A program made the translations under genes and the position numbers. A stretch of 64,000 nucleotides of DNA from UBA11872 sp965198285. GTDB lineage: Bacteria; Chloroflexota; UBA11872. Positions within the stretch are counted from its first letter, which is position 1; every line of letters begins with the position of its first letter. The notes below the pieces were generated by a model. That model saw only the letters and a list, made by a program, of their open reading frames with translations. It made no database searches and was not told the DNA's origin. The stretch spans positions 2,108,001 to 2,172,000 of the forward strand of contig OZ240251.1 in the NCBI GenBank assembly GCA_965198285.1, read 5' to 3'. Shown one piece after another: positions 45,111 to 55,320 of the stretch.

Positions 45111-46111
45111 ACCCGCCCGGCCGCTCGGTACGAGTCCTCGATCAGCTGCACCGCGTTCGCGCAGTCCCTCGGCGTGATTGCCGCTGGATCCCCGCGACCC
45201 ACGCGCTCCAGGCAATCCCGCACGAAGCCCGGATAGGCCGAAAGCACCGTAACCGGGGTATCCAGGTGCTCATTCCGTCCCGGCGCGAGTATCTGCAGAC
45301 CGTCGGGAACCGCTCGCAACATGGCGTTGGCGCCGGCAATCTTCATCTCGGCGTCGGACTCGTTGGCGGGCCACGTCGGCATGGTGTATCCCACCTCCAC
45401 GTGCACCAGCGTCCCGCTGGAGCTGCGCAGCGTCGCCAGCGCGTAGTCCTCGACCTCCGACGCGTGGACGATATTGCTGATGACCGCGGAAGCCACCTGC
45501 ACGTCCTCGCCCAGCAGAAAGCGCGACATGTCCATCCCGTGTCCGCCCAGGTTGGTCAGCGCGCCCCCGCCGGCCTGCGAGCGGTCCAGCATCCAGGGCG
45601 AGTCCCACTCGACATAACGTTGCATGGTGGGGCGGATTATTCGGAACACGATGTGCGAGATCGGACCGAACTCGTCCGCCGCGATCATCTCGCGCGCCTT
45701 CAACGCCCAGGGCGACTGTCGGTTCGGGAATGGCACCGACACCCAGGCTCCACGCGCTTCCGCCAGGTCCGCCAGTCCGCTGACGACACTCGCGCTCGTG
45801 CCCATCGGCTTTTCCATCAGGAACGGGATGTCGGCCTCGATCAGAAACCGCGCGATGTCCGGCATCTCCGCGTGCCGACCAAGCGCGACCACGAAGTCGG
45901 GCTTCGTCGCGTCGATCATTTCCCGATATTCGGTAAACGCCACGGTCTCGTACCGGCGCGCCCTGTCCTCCGCGATCGGGGCGTCGCCGTCCGATACGCC
46001 CACGAGTTCCAGGTCCATATCGAGGTTCTGAAGAACCGTGAGGTAGGCGGCGTCGTAAGTGGAGTGCCAGTGGTTGACTTCGATTACAGCGACACGGCGC
46101 GGCGTGCTCAT
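45107..46111 (-). CDS. Gfo/Idh/MocA family oxidoreductase
   Basis: A 334-residue NAD(P)-dependent sugar/polyol dehydrogenase-like protein. The ATG at 46111 begins MSTPRRVAVIEVNHW; the N-terminal Rossmann glycine motif is atypical (VIEVNHWHSTY instead of G-x-G-x-x-G). The catalytic-site motif is FLMEKPMG, and LTNLGGHGMDMSRFLLG matches the usual G-x-H-x-x-D element. An open frame continues 250 codons upstream over a plus-strand gene, which is meaningless. It is convergent with the sugar isomerase. Substrate unknown. Confidence 0.88.
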   Translation of the reverse strand: MSTPRRVAVIEVNHWHSTYDAAYLTVLQNLDMDLELVGVSDGDAPIAEDRARRYETVAFTEYREMIDATKPDFVVALGRHAEMPDIARFLIEADIPFLMEKPMGTSASVVSGLADLAEARGAWVSVPFPNRQSPWALKAREMIAADEFGPISHIVFRIIRPTMQRYVEWDSPWMLDRSQAGGGALTNLGGHGMDMSRFLLGEDVQVASAVISNIVHASEVEDYALATLRSSSGTLVHVEVGYTMPTWPANESDAEMKIAGANAMLRAVPDGLQILAPGRNEHLDTPVTVLSAYPGFVRDCLERVGRGDPAAITPRDCANAVQLIEDSYRAAGRV

Positions 46112-46201
46112 GAGGGACGGCTCCAGGATCCGGCAGCGGGACGGTAGCACGAGCCGCCGCAGTAAGCTCAGAAATGAGAACCCATCAGGACTGGTGACGC
46201 C

Positions 46202-46825
46202 ATGAGCGCAGATGACAAAGATGACAAGGATGCCAAGGGCTGGGGGCGTCGCCTCGACGGCCTGATCAAGCGGGTGGGCGACGAAGTTGGCGGCGAACGC
46301 GGCGAAAAGGTCCGCGAGCGCCTGACTGAAGCCAAGTCGCGGGTCGAGACTGGTCTCGAGAGTGAAGAGGTCCGCCGCTTGCGCGGTGAAGTAACGGCGC
46401 TTGGCGATAAGGCAATGGACCGTGTGGACGATGCGCTCAGGCACGAACGCACGCAAGCCGTCGTGCGGCGGGTCGACGCCGCACTCACCGAGGTCGGCGA
46501 CCGCCTGCGCGGCGAGCCGACTGAGCGGACGGCGCAGGCGCCAGCCCCCACGCCCGACGCGACAGCCGCTGAGGCCGATGAGACGGCTGCAAGGACAGAC
46601 GAGGCGGCCGCCAGGGCCGACGAGATGGGTGCCGAAGCCGACGAGATGTCCGCCAAGGCCGACGAGGTGGCTGCCGAAGCTGACGAAACCGCCCCCAGAG
46701 CCGATGAGATGGCCGCCGAAGCTGAAGAGACGGCCGCGACTCGCGACATGGCCACCGGCGCCGGCGACACGACCCCCGCTATCTCGCCGAACAGCGAGGA
46801 CGAAACACCCACCAAGCCTGCTTGA
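46202..46825 (+). CDS. Hydrophilic coiled-coil protein with Ala-Asp-Glu heptad repeats
   Basis: A 207-residue highly charged protein without membrane spans or Cys. The first 105 residues are helical (RLTEAKSRVETGLESEEVRRL and similar). A stretch from about 120 to 185 consists of 7-residue repeats close to ADE[TMAV]-A-A-[ERK], such as ADEMGAE, ADEMSAK, ADEVAAE. The tail is polar and disordered. Antitoxin-like or cell-stress (Rv0909/CsbD-like) small proteins look similar at the start, but no family is claimed. It stands alone between minus-strand genes. Confidence 0.7.
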   Translation: MSADDKDDKDAKGWGRRLDGLIKRVGDEVGGERGEKVRERLTEAKSRVETGLESEEVRRLRGEVTALGDKAMDRVDDALRHERTQAVVRRVDAALTEVGDRLRGEPTERTAQAPAPTPDATAAEADETAARTDEAAARADEMGAEADEMSAKADEVAAEADETAPRADEMAAEAEETAATRDMATGAGDTTPAISPNSEDETPTKPA

Positions 46826-46838
46826 CTGCAAGCCAGCG

Positions 46839-47204
46839 TCATTCCCCTCTGGCTGCTGACGACTGGCCACTGGCTACTGACGAAGTCCGCCCGTGCAGCA
46901 GCAACCGCGCCAGGCTCCGCCACGACAGCGCCGTGCCCTCGCCGACGAGCAGCTCAATGCTTTCCCGCACGAACTCCGTCCGCTGCGCCACGATCTCTAG
47001 CAGCTTGATGGGCCGGCGCCGTCGCACAATCTCGCTGGCTTCCAGGTCGCCCAGCCGCGCCACCACGCCCGGCCCCAGGCCATCGCCGCAGGCCTTGTCC
47101 CTCGGAAACCTCTGACGGTCGAGCACCAGCGTCGCCAGTTCCGGCGCTGCCCTCCTGGCGGCGATGGCTGCGGCCGCGCCGGCCGAACCTCCGCCCACCA
47201 CCAG
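46839..47204 (-). pseudogene. Truncated geranylgeranyl-reductase-type FAD oxidoreductase
   Basis: Only the N-terminal part of a flavoprotein is present. The FAD motif VVGGGSAGAAAAI is followed by LVLDRQRFPRDKACGDGLGP, the characteristic opening of the geranylgeranyl reductase family, which is usually about 380 residues. After about 100 residues the frame runs into a CCAGT-type repeat and stops, giving about 120 residues. There is no ordinary start before the glycine motif either. A decayed remnant is the best reading. Confidence 0.72.
46849..46881. repeat. CCAGT-type simple repeat
   Basis: Tandem GGCCAGT/AGCCAGT-like units (written here on the minus strand) sit at the 3' end of the broken flavoprotein gene. 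The same kind of sequence ends the radical SAM gene at 63777-63808. Copies appear to sit at gene ends. Confidence 0.65.
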
Positions 47205-47317
47205 CCGGACGGCACGCTCGGGCCACGTCGCCGGGCGCTCCCCCGCCGTCCGGCGCCGCGCAGTATGAAGTGACGCGGGCCGTACACTGCCGCCGCACCG
47301 GCGGTGGGGGATGAGTC

Positions 47318-48826
47318 ATGGCGAGTGATCCCTCGCTTGGACATTCGCCGCTGGTGCTCAGCATCGACGTAGGCAGTTCGTCGGTGCGCGCGGCCGCACA
47401 CACCGTTGACGGCACGCCGCTCCCCGGCAGCGAGGCCCAGATCGCCTCCAGCTTCGACACAACCCCCGACGGCGGCGTGCAGATCGACCCGGACGCGCTC
47501 TTTGACCGCATGGGCCAGACCATCGACGTGACCATGCAGCGACTGGGTTCGAGAGCGAGTGCCGTCCAGGGCGTTGGCGCCAGCGTCTTCGCCTCCAGCG
47601 TGCTCGGCGTTTCCGAGGCCGGCGATCCGCGCACGCCGGTCTACACCTACGCCGACACGCGTTGCGCCCCTGACGCCGCCGTCCTGCGCCAAGAATGGGA
47701 TGTGGCGGCGGTCTACGACCGGACCGGCACGCCCATCCACGCCAGCTACCTCCCGGCCCGTCTGCGCTGGTTGCGCCGTACGCAGCCCCATGTGGTGCGC
47801 CAGGTCGCCGGCTGGATCACGTTCGCCGAATACGCCTACCAGCGTCTCTTTGGACGTCCCTGCGGCCTGGGTCTCAGTTTGGCCGCCTGGTCCGGGATGC
47901 TGAACCGGCGCGAACTGGACTGGGACCTGGCCACGCTCGGCGCGTTGAACGTCGGTCCCGGATCGCTGGGCGCCATCGATCCAACCGGCACGCCGCTCTA
48001 CGGCCTGACTGGCACCTGGCGCCAACGCTGGCCCGCCCTGGCCGACGTCCCCTGGTATCCCCCGCTCGGTGACGGCCTGTGCAGCAACCTCGGAACGGCC
48101 CCCAGCGAGTCTGACGCGATCGTCTTCAACATCGGAACCAGCGCCGCCGTCCGCGCCTTGGTTCCCGGTCCGGTTCGCTCGGTCCCCGCCGGCCTGTGGG
48201 AGTACCGCGTCGATCGGTCGCGCTCGCTGCTGGGCGGCGCTGAGAGCAACGGCGGCAACGTCGCCGTCTGGCTGCGCGACCTCCTGCGCGGCGTCCGAGG
48301 CGACGACCCCGACGACGTCATCGCCGACTTGTCGCCCGACGGCCACGGCCTCACCGTGTTGCCCTTCCTGGCCGGCGAGCGCAGCCCCGGCTGGGACGAC
48401 GCCGCCCGGGCCACCATCCACGGCGCGCGTCTCAACACCCAGCCCGCCGACCTTCTGCTTGCGGGCATCGAAGCCGTGGCTTACCGCCTGGCCGCCATCT
48501 ACGACCTGCTGGTGCCCGTCATCGGCGAACCGCACGTCGTCCACGTCTCCGGCGGCGCGCTCCAGCGTTCCGACCGCTGGACGCAGATCCTCGCCGATGT
48601 CCTCGGCCGTCCCATCATCCGCTCCGCCGTCGCCGAACCCACCAGCCGCGGCGCGGCCATCTGGGCGCTCAGGGAGCTGGGACATCCTGCCCCGGCCGAT
48701 CACGGCGCCGACGACCAGCCGTTCGAGCCGGACCCCGCCCATCACACCGTCTACCAGGGGGCCCGCGCCCGCCAGCGGCGTCTCTACCAACGCATGGCTG
48801 GCGCGGGCGGGCTGGATGCGAGCTGA
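47318..48826 (+). CDS. FGGY-family carbohydrate kinase, gluconokinase-like
   Basis: A 502-residue FGGY kinase. The N-terminal nucleotide site is VLSIDVGSSSVRAAAH, with IHASYLPARLRWLRR at the sugar-binding region resembling gluconate kinases, then NIGTSAAVRAL and HVSGGALQRSDRW in the second domain. Gluconate to 6-phosphogluconate would fit its place at the head of a pentose phosphate operon. Xylulose or another sugar is possible. ATG at 47318 is preceded by GGGGGA; another ATG at 47311 is out of frame. Confidence 0.85.
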   Translation: MASDPSLGHSPLVLSIDVGSSSVRAAAHTVDGTPLPGSEAQIASSFDTTPDGGVQIDPDALFDRMGQTIDVTMQRLGSRASAVQGVGASVFASSVLGVSEAGDPRTPVYTYADTRCAPDAAVLRQEWDVAAVYDRTGTPIHASYLPARLRWLRRTQPHVVRQVAGWITFAEYAYQRLFGRPCGLGLSLAAWSGMLNRRELDWDLATLGALNVGPGSLGAIDPTGTPLYGLTGTWRQRWPALADVPWYPPLGDGLCSNLGTAPSESDAIVFNIGTSAAVRALVPGPVRSVPAGLWEYRVDRSRSLLGGAESNGGNVAVWLRDLLRGVRGDDPDDVIADLSPDGHGLTVLPFLAGERSPGWDDAARATIHGARLNTQPADLLLAGIEAVAYRLAAIYDLLVPVIGEPHVVHVSGGALQRSDRWTQILADVLGRPIIRSAVAEPTSRGAAIWALRELGHPAPADHGADDQPFEPDPAHHTVYQGARARQRRLYQRMAGAGGLDAS

Positions 48827-48901
48827 GCCGCGGCCCAACGTGCAATCCATCACGAGGTCGCGGAGACTGCGCACAAGCCCTGCGAACCCTTGGAGGCTGC
48901 A

Positions 48902-49363
48902 ATGAACGTCGCCATCGGTGTGGATCACCGCGGCTTTGCCATCAAGTCCGACCTGATTGCCATCCTGCGCGCGGCCGGCTGCGAGGTGATCGATCTTGGC
49001 GCCCACTCCCATGAGTCGGTGGACTACCCCGACTACGCGGCCGTCGTTGGCGAGGCTGTGGCCTCCGGTCAGGCCGACCGCGGGATCATCGTCTGCGGCA
49101 GCGGCGTCGGCGCTTGCGTGGCCGCCAACAAGGTTCCCGGCGTACGCGCCGGCACGTGCCACGACACTTATTCGGCCCGTCAGGGTGTCGAGCACGACGA
49201 CATGAACGTGCTCTGCCTCGGCTCCGGCATCGTCGGGCTGTCCCTCATCGAAGAACTCGTCGACGCCTTCCTCGGCGCCCGCTTCGCCGACACCGAGGAG
49301 CGCTACGTCCGCCGCCTCAACAAGGTCCAGGCCCTCGAACGCGGCGAACGCCTCTGCCCCTAA
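48902..49363 (+). CDS. rpiB: Ribose 5-phosphate isomerase B
   Basis: A 153-residue RpiB/LacAB-type isomerase converting ribose 5-phosphate and ribulose 5-phosphate. The ATG at 48902 follows GGAGG. It begins AIGVDHRGFAIK; the active-site loop VCGSGVGACVAANKVPG holds Cys65, and CHDTYSARQGVEHDDMNVLCLG is the standard phosphate-binding and catalytic His region. Second gene of the gluconokinase-rpiB-tal-pgi-zwf-opcA set. Confidence 0.96.
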   Translation: MNVAIGVDHRGFAIKSDLIAILRAAGCEVIDLGAHSHESVDYPDYAAVVGEAVASGQADRGIIVCGSGVGACVAANKVPGVRAGTCHDTYSARQGVEHDDMNVLCLGSGIVGLSLIEELVDAFLGARFADTEERYVRRLNKVQALERGERLCP

Positions 49364-49381
49364 TCCGAGAACCCCGTCCCC

Positions 49382-49407
49382 GTCATGCCCACGAACGCGG
49401 GTATCCA
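49382..49407 (+). repeat. GTCATxCCC-type dispersed hairpin repeat
   Basis: The stretch from GTCATGCCC to CGCGGGTATCCA follows the layout of a small hairpin repeat common between genes in many bacteria (GTCATTCCCGCG...CGGGAATCCA). It lies in the 223-base rpiB-tal gap, which has no gene. A relative at 61224-61245 is a perfect hairpin. Confidence 0.55.
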
Positions 49408-49586
49408 CCATCACCTCGATCCTCCGCTTGCCAATGCATCGACATCCTCATCAAACGCCTCAGCGCTTCAGCAAAGGCCGCTGGCGGCCCGTTGGTACGA
49501 TTGCCCTAGCAGACTTACTCGTGTAGGGCACCCGCTTGCACGCTCGACCTCGGCCGACGTCCGCTGCCCCGGCCCCGGAGGTTTCG

Positions 49587-50714
49587 ATGTCTCAAACCCC
49601 GCTGCACGATCTGCACGCGCATGGTCAAAGCGTCTGGCTGGACTACCTCAGCCGGGATCTGGTCGATTCGGGAGAACTCGCCCGTCTGGTCGCCGACGAG
49701 GGCGTGCGCGGGATGACTTCCAACCCCACGATCTTCCAGGAGGCCATCAAGGGCAGCGACACCTACGACGCCGACATCCGCCGGCTCGGAGCTGACGGCC
49801 ACACGCCCGCCGCGATGTTCGAGGCGATAGCCGTTGACGACATCTCGGCCGCCTGCGACGTGATGCGACCCGTCTTCGATGAATCCGGGCGCACCGACGG
49901 CTTCGTGAGCCTGGAAGTGTCCCCGCGCCTGGCGCACGACACCCAGGGCACGATCGACGAAGCGCGCCGTCTGGCCGCGGCCGTGGACCGTCCCAACCTC
50001 ATGATCAAGGTCCCCGCCACTCCCGCCGGTCTGCCCGCCGTCGAGACGCTGCTCACCGAGGGCGTAAACGTCAACATCACCCTCATCTTTGCCCAAGCCG
50101 TCTACCGCGGCGTCGTGGATGCCTACCTCCGCGCCCTCGAAAACCGCGCCGACCGCGGCGAGCCGGTGAACGACGTGGCCTCCGTTGCCAGCACCTTCGT
50201 GAGCCGCATCGACACCGCCGTTGACGCCCGCCTTGACGAGCTCCTGCAGGAACGCCCGGACGACGCGGCGGAGATCCGCTCGCTGCAGGGCAAAGCGGCC
50301 ATCGCCAACTCCAAGGCCGTCTACCGGATCTTTGAGGAAATCTCGGCCTCGGGCCGCTTCCTGGCCCTTGCCGTCGACGGTGCGCAGCCGCAGCGCCCGC
50401 TCTGGGCCAGCACCAGCACCAAGAATCCCGCCTACCCGACCACTCTGTACGTGGACGAACTGATCGGCCCCAACACCGTCAACACCATGCCCTCTGTCAC
50501 CATGGACGCCTTCCGCGAGCAGGGTGAAGTGCAGCCCACGGTCAACAGCGATCTTGACTACTGGGGCGGCGTGCTCGAACGGCTGGCCGCCGTGGGCGTT
50601 GACCTGGACGCGATCATGGACCAGCTCCAGACCGAAGGCGTGCAGAAGTTCATCGATTCCTACGACGACCTGTTGAACGACCTGGAGGTCAAGGCGGGGG
50701 CGCTCGTCTCCTGA
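49587..50714 (+). CDS. tal: Transaldolase
   Basis: A 375-residue transaldolase of the longer bacterial type (often encoded beside pgi). It moves a dihydroxyacetone unit between sedoheptulose 7-phosphate and glyceraldehyde 3-phosphate. The Schiff-base Lys is Lys141 in NLMIKVPAT, and GMTSNPTIFQEAI is the N-terminal signature. The ATG at 49587 follows GGAGG. It lies 17 bases before pgi. Confidence 0.96.
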   Translation: MSQTPLHDLHAHGQSVWLDYLSRDLVDSGELARLVADEGVRGMTSNPTIFQEAIKGSDTYDADIRRLGADGHTPAAMFEAIAVDDISAACDVMRPVFDESGRTDGFVSLEVSPRLAHDTQGTIDEARRLAAAVDRPNLMIKVPATPAGLPAVETLLTEGVNVNITLIFAQAVYRGVVDAYLRALENRADRGEPVNDVASVASTFVSRIDTAVDARLDELLQERPDDAAEIRSLQGKAAIANSKAVYRIFEEISASGRFLALAVDGAQPQRPLWASTSTKNPAYPTTLYVDELIGPNTVNTMPSVTMDAFREQGEVQPTVNSDLDYWGGVLERLAAVGVDLDAIMDQLQTEGVQKFIDSYDDLLNDLEVKAGALVS

Positions 50715-50731
50715 GGAGGAACGAGGCGCAA

Positions 50732-52441
50732 ATGCCCGACGAAGGACCCACCGCTCGCTTCGGCGCGGCTGCGGCGGCCGTCGCTGTGGCCTTGGACCGC
50801 GCCCAGGCCAACGATGTCGCCCGCCGCCTCTGGGCCGCTGACCTCTCGCTCTGGAGCCAGAACCCGCTCGTCCAAAACCTGATCGCCGACCGACTCGGCT
50901 GGCTCCGTGTGGCCGAGGCCATGCGCGCGGGCGTGCCCGACCTGACCGCCTGGGGCGCCGAAATCGCCCGGCAAGTGGACGACGTCGTCCTGCTCGGCAT
51001 GGGCGGAAGCAGCCTCGCGCCCGAGGTCATGGCTGCGGTGCTGCCCCAGGCCGAGGGCTCGCCGCAACTGACCGTCCTCGACACCACCGACCCTGCGGCC
51101 ATCCGCCGTATCGATGCTGGCCTGGACCTCTCTCGCGCCTTGTTCATTGTCGCGAGCAAGTCGGGCGGAACCCTGGAAACCGCGACGCTTGCCGAGTACT
51201 TCTGGTCACGCTACACCGAGGCCGGTCTCGACTCGCCCGGACGTAACTTCGTCGCCATCACCGACCCCGGCACCAACCTGGCTGCCCTGGCCCAGGAACA
51301 CGCCTACGCGCGCGTGTTCGTGAACCCGCCCGACATCGGCGGCCGCTACTCCGCACTCTCGTTCTTTGGACTCGTCCCCGCCGCCCTGGCCGGCATTGAC
51401 CTTGCCCCGTTCCTCGACCGCGCCATCGCCGCCGGCCAGCGCTCGGCCGGTAATTCCTCCGTCAACACCAACGCCCCGGTCACAATCGGCGTGGCGCTTG
51501 GCGCGCTGGCCCGCATGGGCCGTGACAAGCTCACCCTCGTCCCGTCCGCCTCTCTGCGACCCGTCGGCGCCTGGGTCGAGCAACTCGTCGCCGAAAGCAC
51601 CGGCAAGGAGGGCCAGGGCATCGTGCCCGTGGATGGCGAGCCGCTTGGCGACCCGAGCATCTACGACGACGACCGCATCTTCGTCGAACTCACTCTGGCC
51701 GGCGACCACGACGACGGCCGGACCGCCCGCCTCGACGCCCTTGCCAACGCTGGTCACCCCGTCATCACCCTCCCGCTTGCCGATCCCTTCGACCTCGGCG
51801 CCCACTTCCTCACGTGGGAGCTGGCCACGGCCGTTGCCGGCTCTCTACTTGACATCAACCCGTTCGACGAGCCGAACGTCTCCGAAAGCAAGGCCAACAC
51901 CGAACGCGTCCTCAGCCAGGTCACGGCCTCCGGCGCGCCCTTCGCGGTTCCTACCGGTCCCGGCGCCAACGGCGTGCTCGCCGCTGGCAGCCAGGCGCCC
52001 GACCTCAACGCCGCGCTTGCCGGCTGGCTGGCCTCCGTCCGCCCCGGCGACTACTGCTCCCTCCAGGCCTACCTCGACCGCACGCCCGCCCACGATGCCG
52101 TCCTGCGCGTCATTCAGGCCCTGCTGCGCGACGGACTGCGCCGTGCCGTCACCCTCGGCTACGGCCCCCGCTTCCTCCACTCAACCGGCCAGCTGCACAA
52201 GGGCGGCCCCGATACCGGCGTCTTCCTGCAGATCACCGCCGATCGCACTGACGACGTCCAAGTCCCGGACCGCGGCTACAGCTTTGGAACTCTCATCGAC
52301 GCCCAGGCCCAGGGCGATTTCGAATCGCTCGCTGCTAGGGAGCGCCGTCGTCTGCGCCTGCACCTGAACGACTCGTCAACCGGCCTCGACACCGTGGCCG
52401 CCGCGCTTCAAATAGCCCTGGACCAGCGCGCACCGGCCTGA
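50732..52441 (+). CDS. pgi: Glucose-6-phosphate isomerase
   Basis: A 569-residue Pgi of the kind found next to, or fused with, transaldolase. The N-terminal SIS fold has LLGMGGSSLAPEV and VASKSGGTLET; the C-terminal half has FLHSTGQLHKGGPDTGVFLQ with the catalytic His/Lys region and active-site Glu near ESTGKEGQG. The ATG at 50732 has a strong GAGGAGG upstream. It links fructose 6-phosphate from tal to glucose 6-phosphate for zwf. Confidence 0.95.
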   Translation: MPDEGPTARFGAAAAAVAVALDRAQANDVARRLWAADLSLWSQNPLVQNLIADRLGWLRVAEAMRAGVPDLTAWGAEIARQVDDVVLLGMGGSSLAPEVMAAVLPQAEGSPQLTVLDTTDPAAIRRIDAGLDLSRALFIVASKSGGTLETATLAEYFWSRYTEAGLDSPGRNFVAITDPGTNLAALAQEHAYARVFVNPPDIGGRYSALSFFGLVPAALAGIDLAPFLDRAIAAGQRSAGNSSVNTNAPVTIGVALGALARMGRDKLTLVPSASLRPVGAWVEQLVAESTGKEGQGIVPVDGEPLGDPSIYDDDRIFVELTLAGDHDDGRTARLDALANAGHPVITLPLADPFDLGAHFLTWELATAVAGSLLDINPFDEPNVSESKANTERVLSQVTASGAPFAVPTGPGANGVLAAGSQAPDLNAALAGWLASVRPGDYCSLQAYLDRTPAHDAVLRVIQALLRDGLRRAVTLGYGPRFLHSTGQLHKGGPDTGVFLQITADRTDDVQVPDRGYSFGTLIDAQAQGDFESLAARERRRLRLHLNDSSTGLDTVAAALQIALDQRAPA

Positions 52442-52454
52442 CGGAGAACCCAAC

Positions 52455-54011
<1,557 letters not shown>

Positions 54012-54067
54012 CCGCCACTGGCGCCCTCGTTCCGCGTCACTCTGTTGGACTGTGCCCGCCTCTTTCT

Positions 54068-54104
54068 CCCTCTCCCTGGCAGGGAGAGGGCTGGGGTGAG
54101 GGTC
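54068..54104 (-). repeat. 37-bp dispersed hairpin repeat, copy B
   Basis: Reverse-oriented copy of the element in gatB (2664-2700). Arms of about ten bases (CCCTCTCCCT against AGGGAGAGGG) surround GGC instead of GAG, and the CCCTCACCCC box is kept with one change. It occupies the zwf-opcA gap and could form an RNA hairpin within the operon transcript. Confidence 0.85.
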
Positions 54105-54201
54105 GAAACTCCAGGCGTCTCACCGTCCCCGAACGCAAGAAAACCCACGCCAAAGCCCCCTTCTTTTCTTCTGTTCATGGCAATACCCTCCAACCCCTCC
54201 C

Positions 54202-55275
54202 ATGAACCTCACCACCCCCCTAACCGAAACCCTCCCCACCCTCGCCCGCCTCCGCGACCAGGCCGCCCGCCAGGCCGCCACCCAGGGCGCCGAACTCACC
54301 GCCCAGATGCTCCTGGCCACCATCGTGGCTCGCTACCCCCAACCCGTTCCCTGGACCGAAATCAAAGCCGAAACCCGCCCCGTGGTCGACGCTTACCCCA
54401 GCCGCGTCATCGCCCTGGTAAATGACCCCAAAAACGCCCAAACACCAGAGCCCGTCCGTGTCGGACTCCTGGCCGCCCGACGCTCCGACGGCGCCTCCGC
54501 CATCCGCGGCGAACTGCTGGCCGCCGCCCTGCAGGGTCGTGCTTTCCAGGAGGGGGCCACCATTGCCGCCAGCTGGTCCGCCAGCGGCATCCCCACCATC
54601 GTCTGGTGGAACGGTCCCGCCCCGCCGGCTGGCGACCACCTGTACGAGGACATGCTCGATATCGCCGACCGCGTGCTCGTGGACTCCAGCGCCATGACTG
54701 ACCTCGCCGCTGACTTCCAGGTGCTGGATGACGTTGTTCAGGGCGGCCAGCACGCCCGCGTCACCGACGCCCTCTGGCTGCGCCTGCTCGCCTGGCGGCA
54801 GGCCATCGCCCAGGTCTTCGACCAGCCCGCCGCCCGCGCGGACCTCGCCCGCCTTCACACGATCGAGCTGGCCGTCCAGCCCTCCCCCGGCGGCCACGCC
54901 GCCGCCCTGCTCCTCGTCGGCTGGTTGGCCTCCCGCCTCGGCTGGCGGCTGGACCGCCGAACCTCCAATGGCTGGCGACTCACCGCCAACGGCCACGACG
55001 TCGATGTTGTCTGCGTGCCCCCCACCGCCCGCAACGGCCTCGTCGAGACCGTCCAACTCACCGGCCCAACCTGTCGCTACTTCGCCCACATGCCCGCCCC
55101 TGAAGACATCGTGGTCGATAGCGAATCGGAAGCCGCCCCCATCGCCCGCGTCGCCGTCCGCCGCCCAACCCCCACGCGCCCCCGCCTCCGCCTCGACGAC
55201 CTCCTCACCGGCGGCGCCCACTATCACGTCTTCCAACAGTCCGTCGCCGTAGCCCGCACCCTTGCCAGCGCCTGA
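54202..55275 (+). CDS. opcA: Glucose-6-phosphate dehydrogenase assembly protein OpcA
   Basis: A 357-residue OpcA, the factor that activates or assembles G6PD in cyanobacteria, actinobacteria and relatives. Its position directly after zwf, the early RVIALVNDP segment, and VGWLASRLGWRLDRR near residue 230 fit the family. It has two Cys (VDVVCVPP and GPTCRYF), of interest because cyanobacterial OpcA is redox-controlled. The 190-base gap to zwf is unusually wide for this operon. Confidence 0.88.
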   Translation: MNLTTPLTETLPTLARLRDQAARQAATQGAELTAQMLLATIVARYPQPVPWTEIKAETRPVVDAYPSRVIALVNDPKNAQTPEPVRVGLLAARRSDGASAIRGELLAAALQGRAFQEGATIAASWSASGIPTIVWWNGPAPPAGDHLYEDMLDIADRVLVDSSAMTDLAADFQVLDDVVQGGQHARVTDALWLRLLAWRQAIAQVFDQPAARADLARLHTIELAVQPSPGGHAAALLLVGWLASRLGWRLDRRTSNGWRLTANGHDVDVVCVPPTARNGLVETVQLTGPTCRYFAHMPAPEDIVVDSESEAAPIARVAVRRPTPTRPRLRLDDLLTGGAHYHVFQQSVAVARTLASA

Positions 55276-55320
55276 TATGTCCCGGCACTTGCAGGTCAAG
55301 CGTCCCGAAGGCCCGTCCGC

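Noticed and set aside
46997..49414. An 805-codon open frame on the minus strand
   Set aside because: It lies opposite the FGGY kinase and rpiB, has no recognisable domain, and is rich in Gly, Ala, Val and Asp as expected for a shadow of GC-rich genes.
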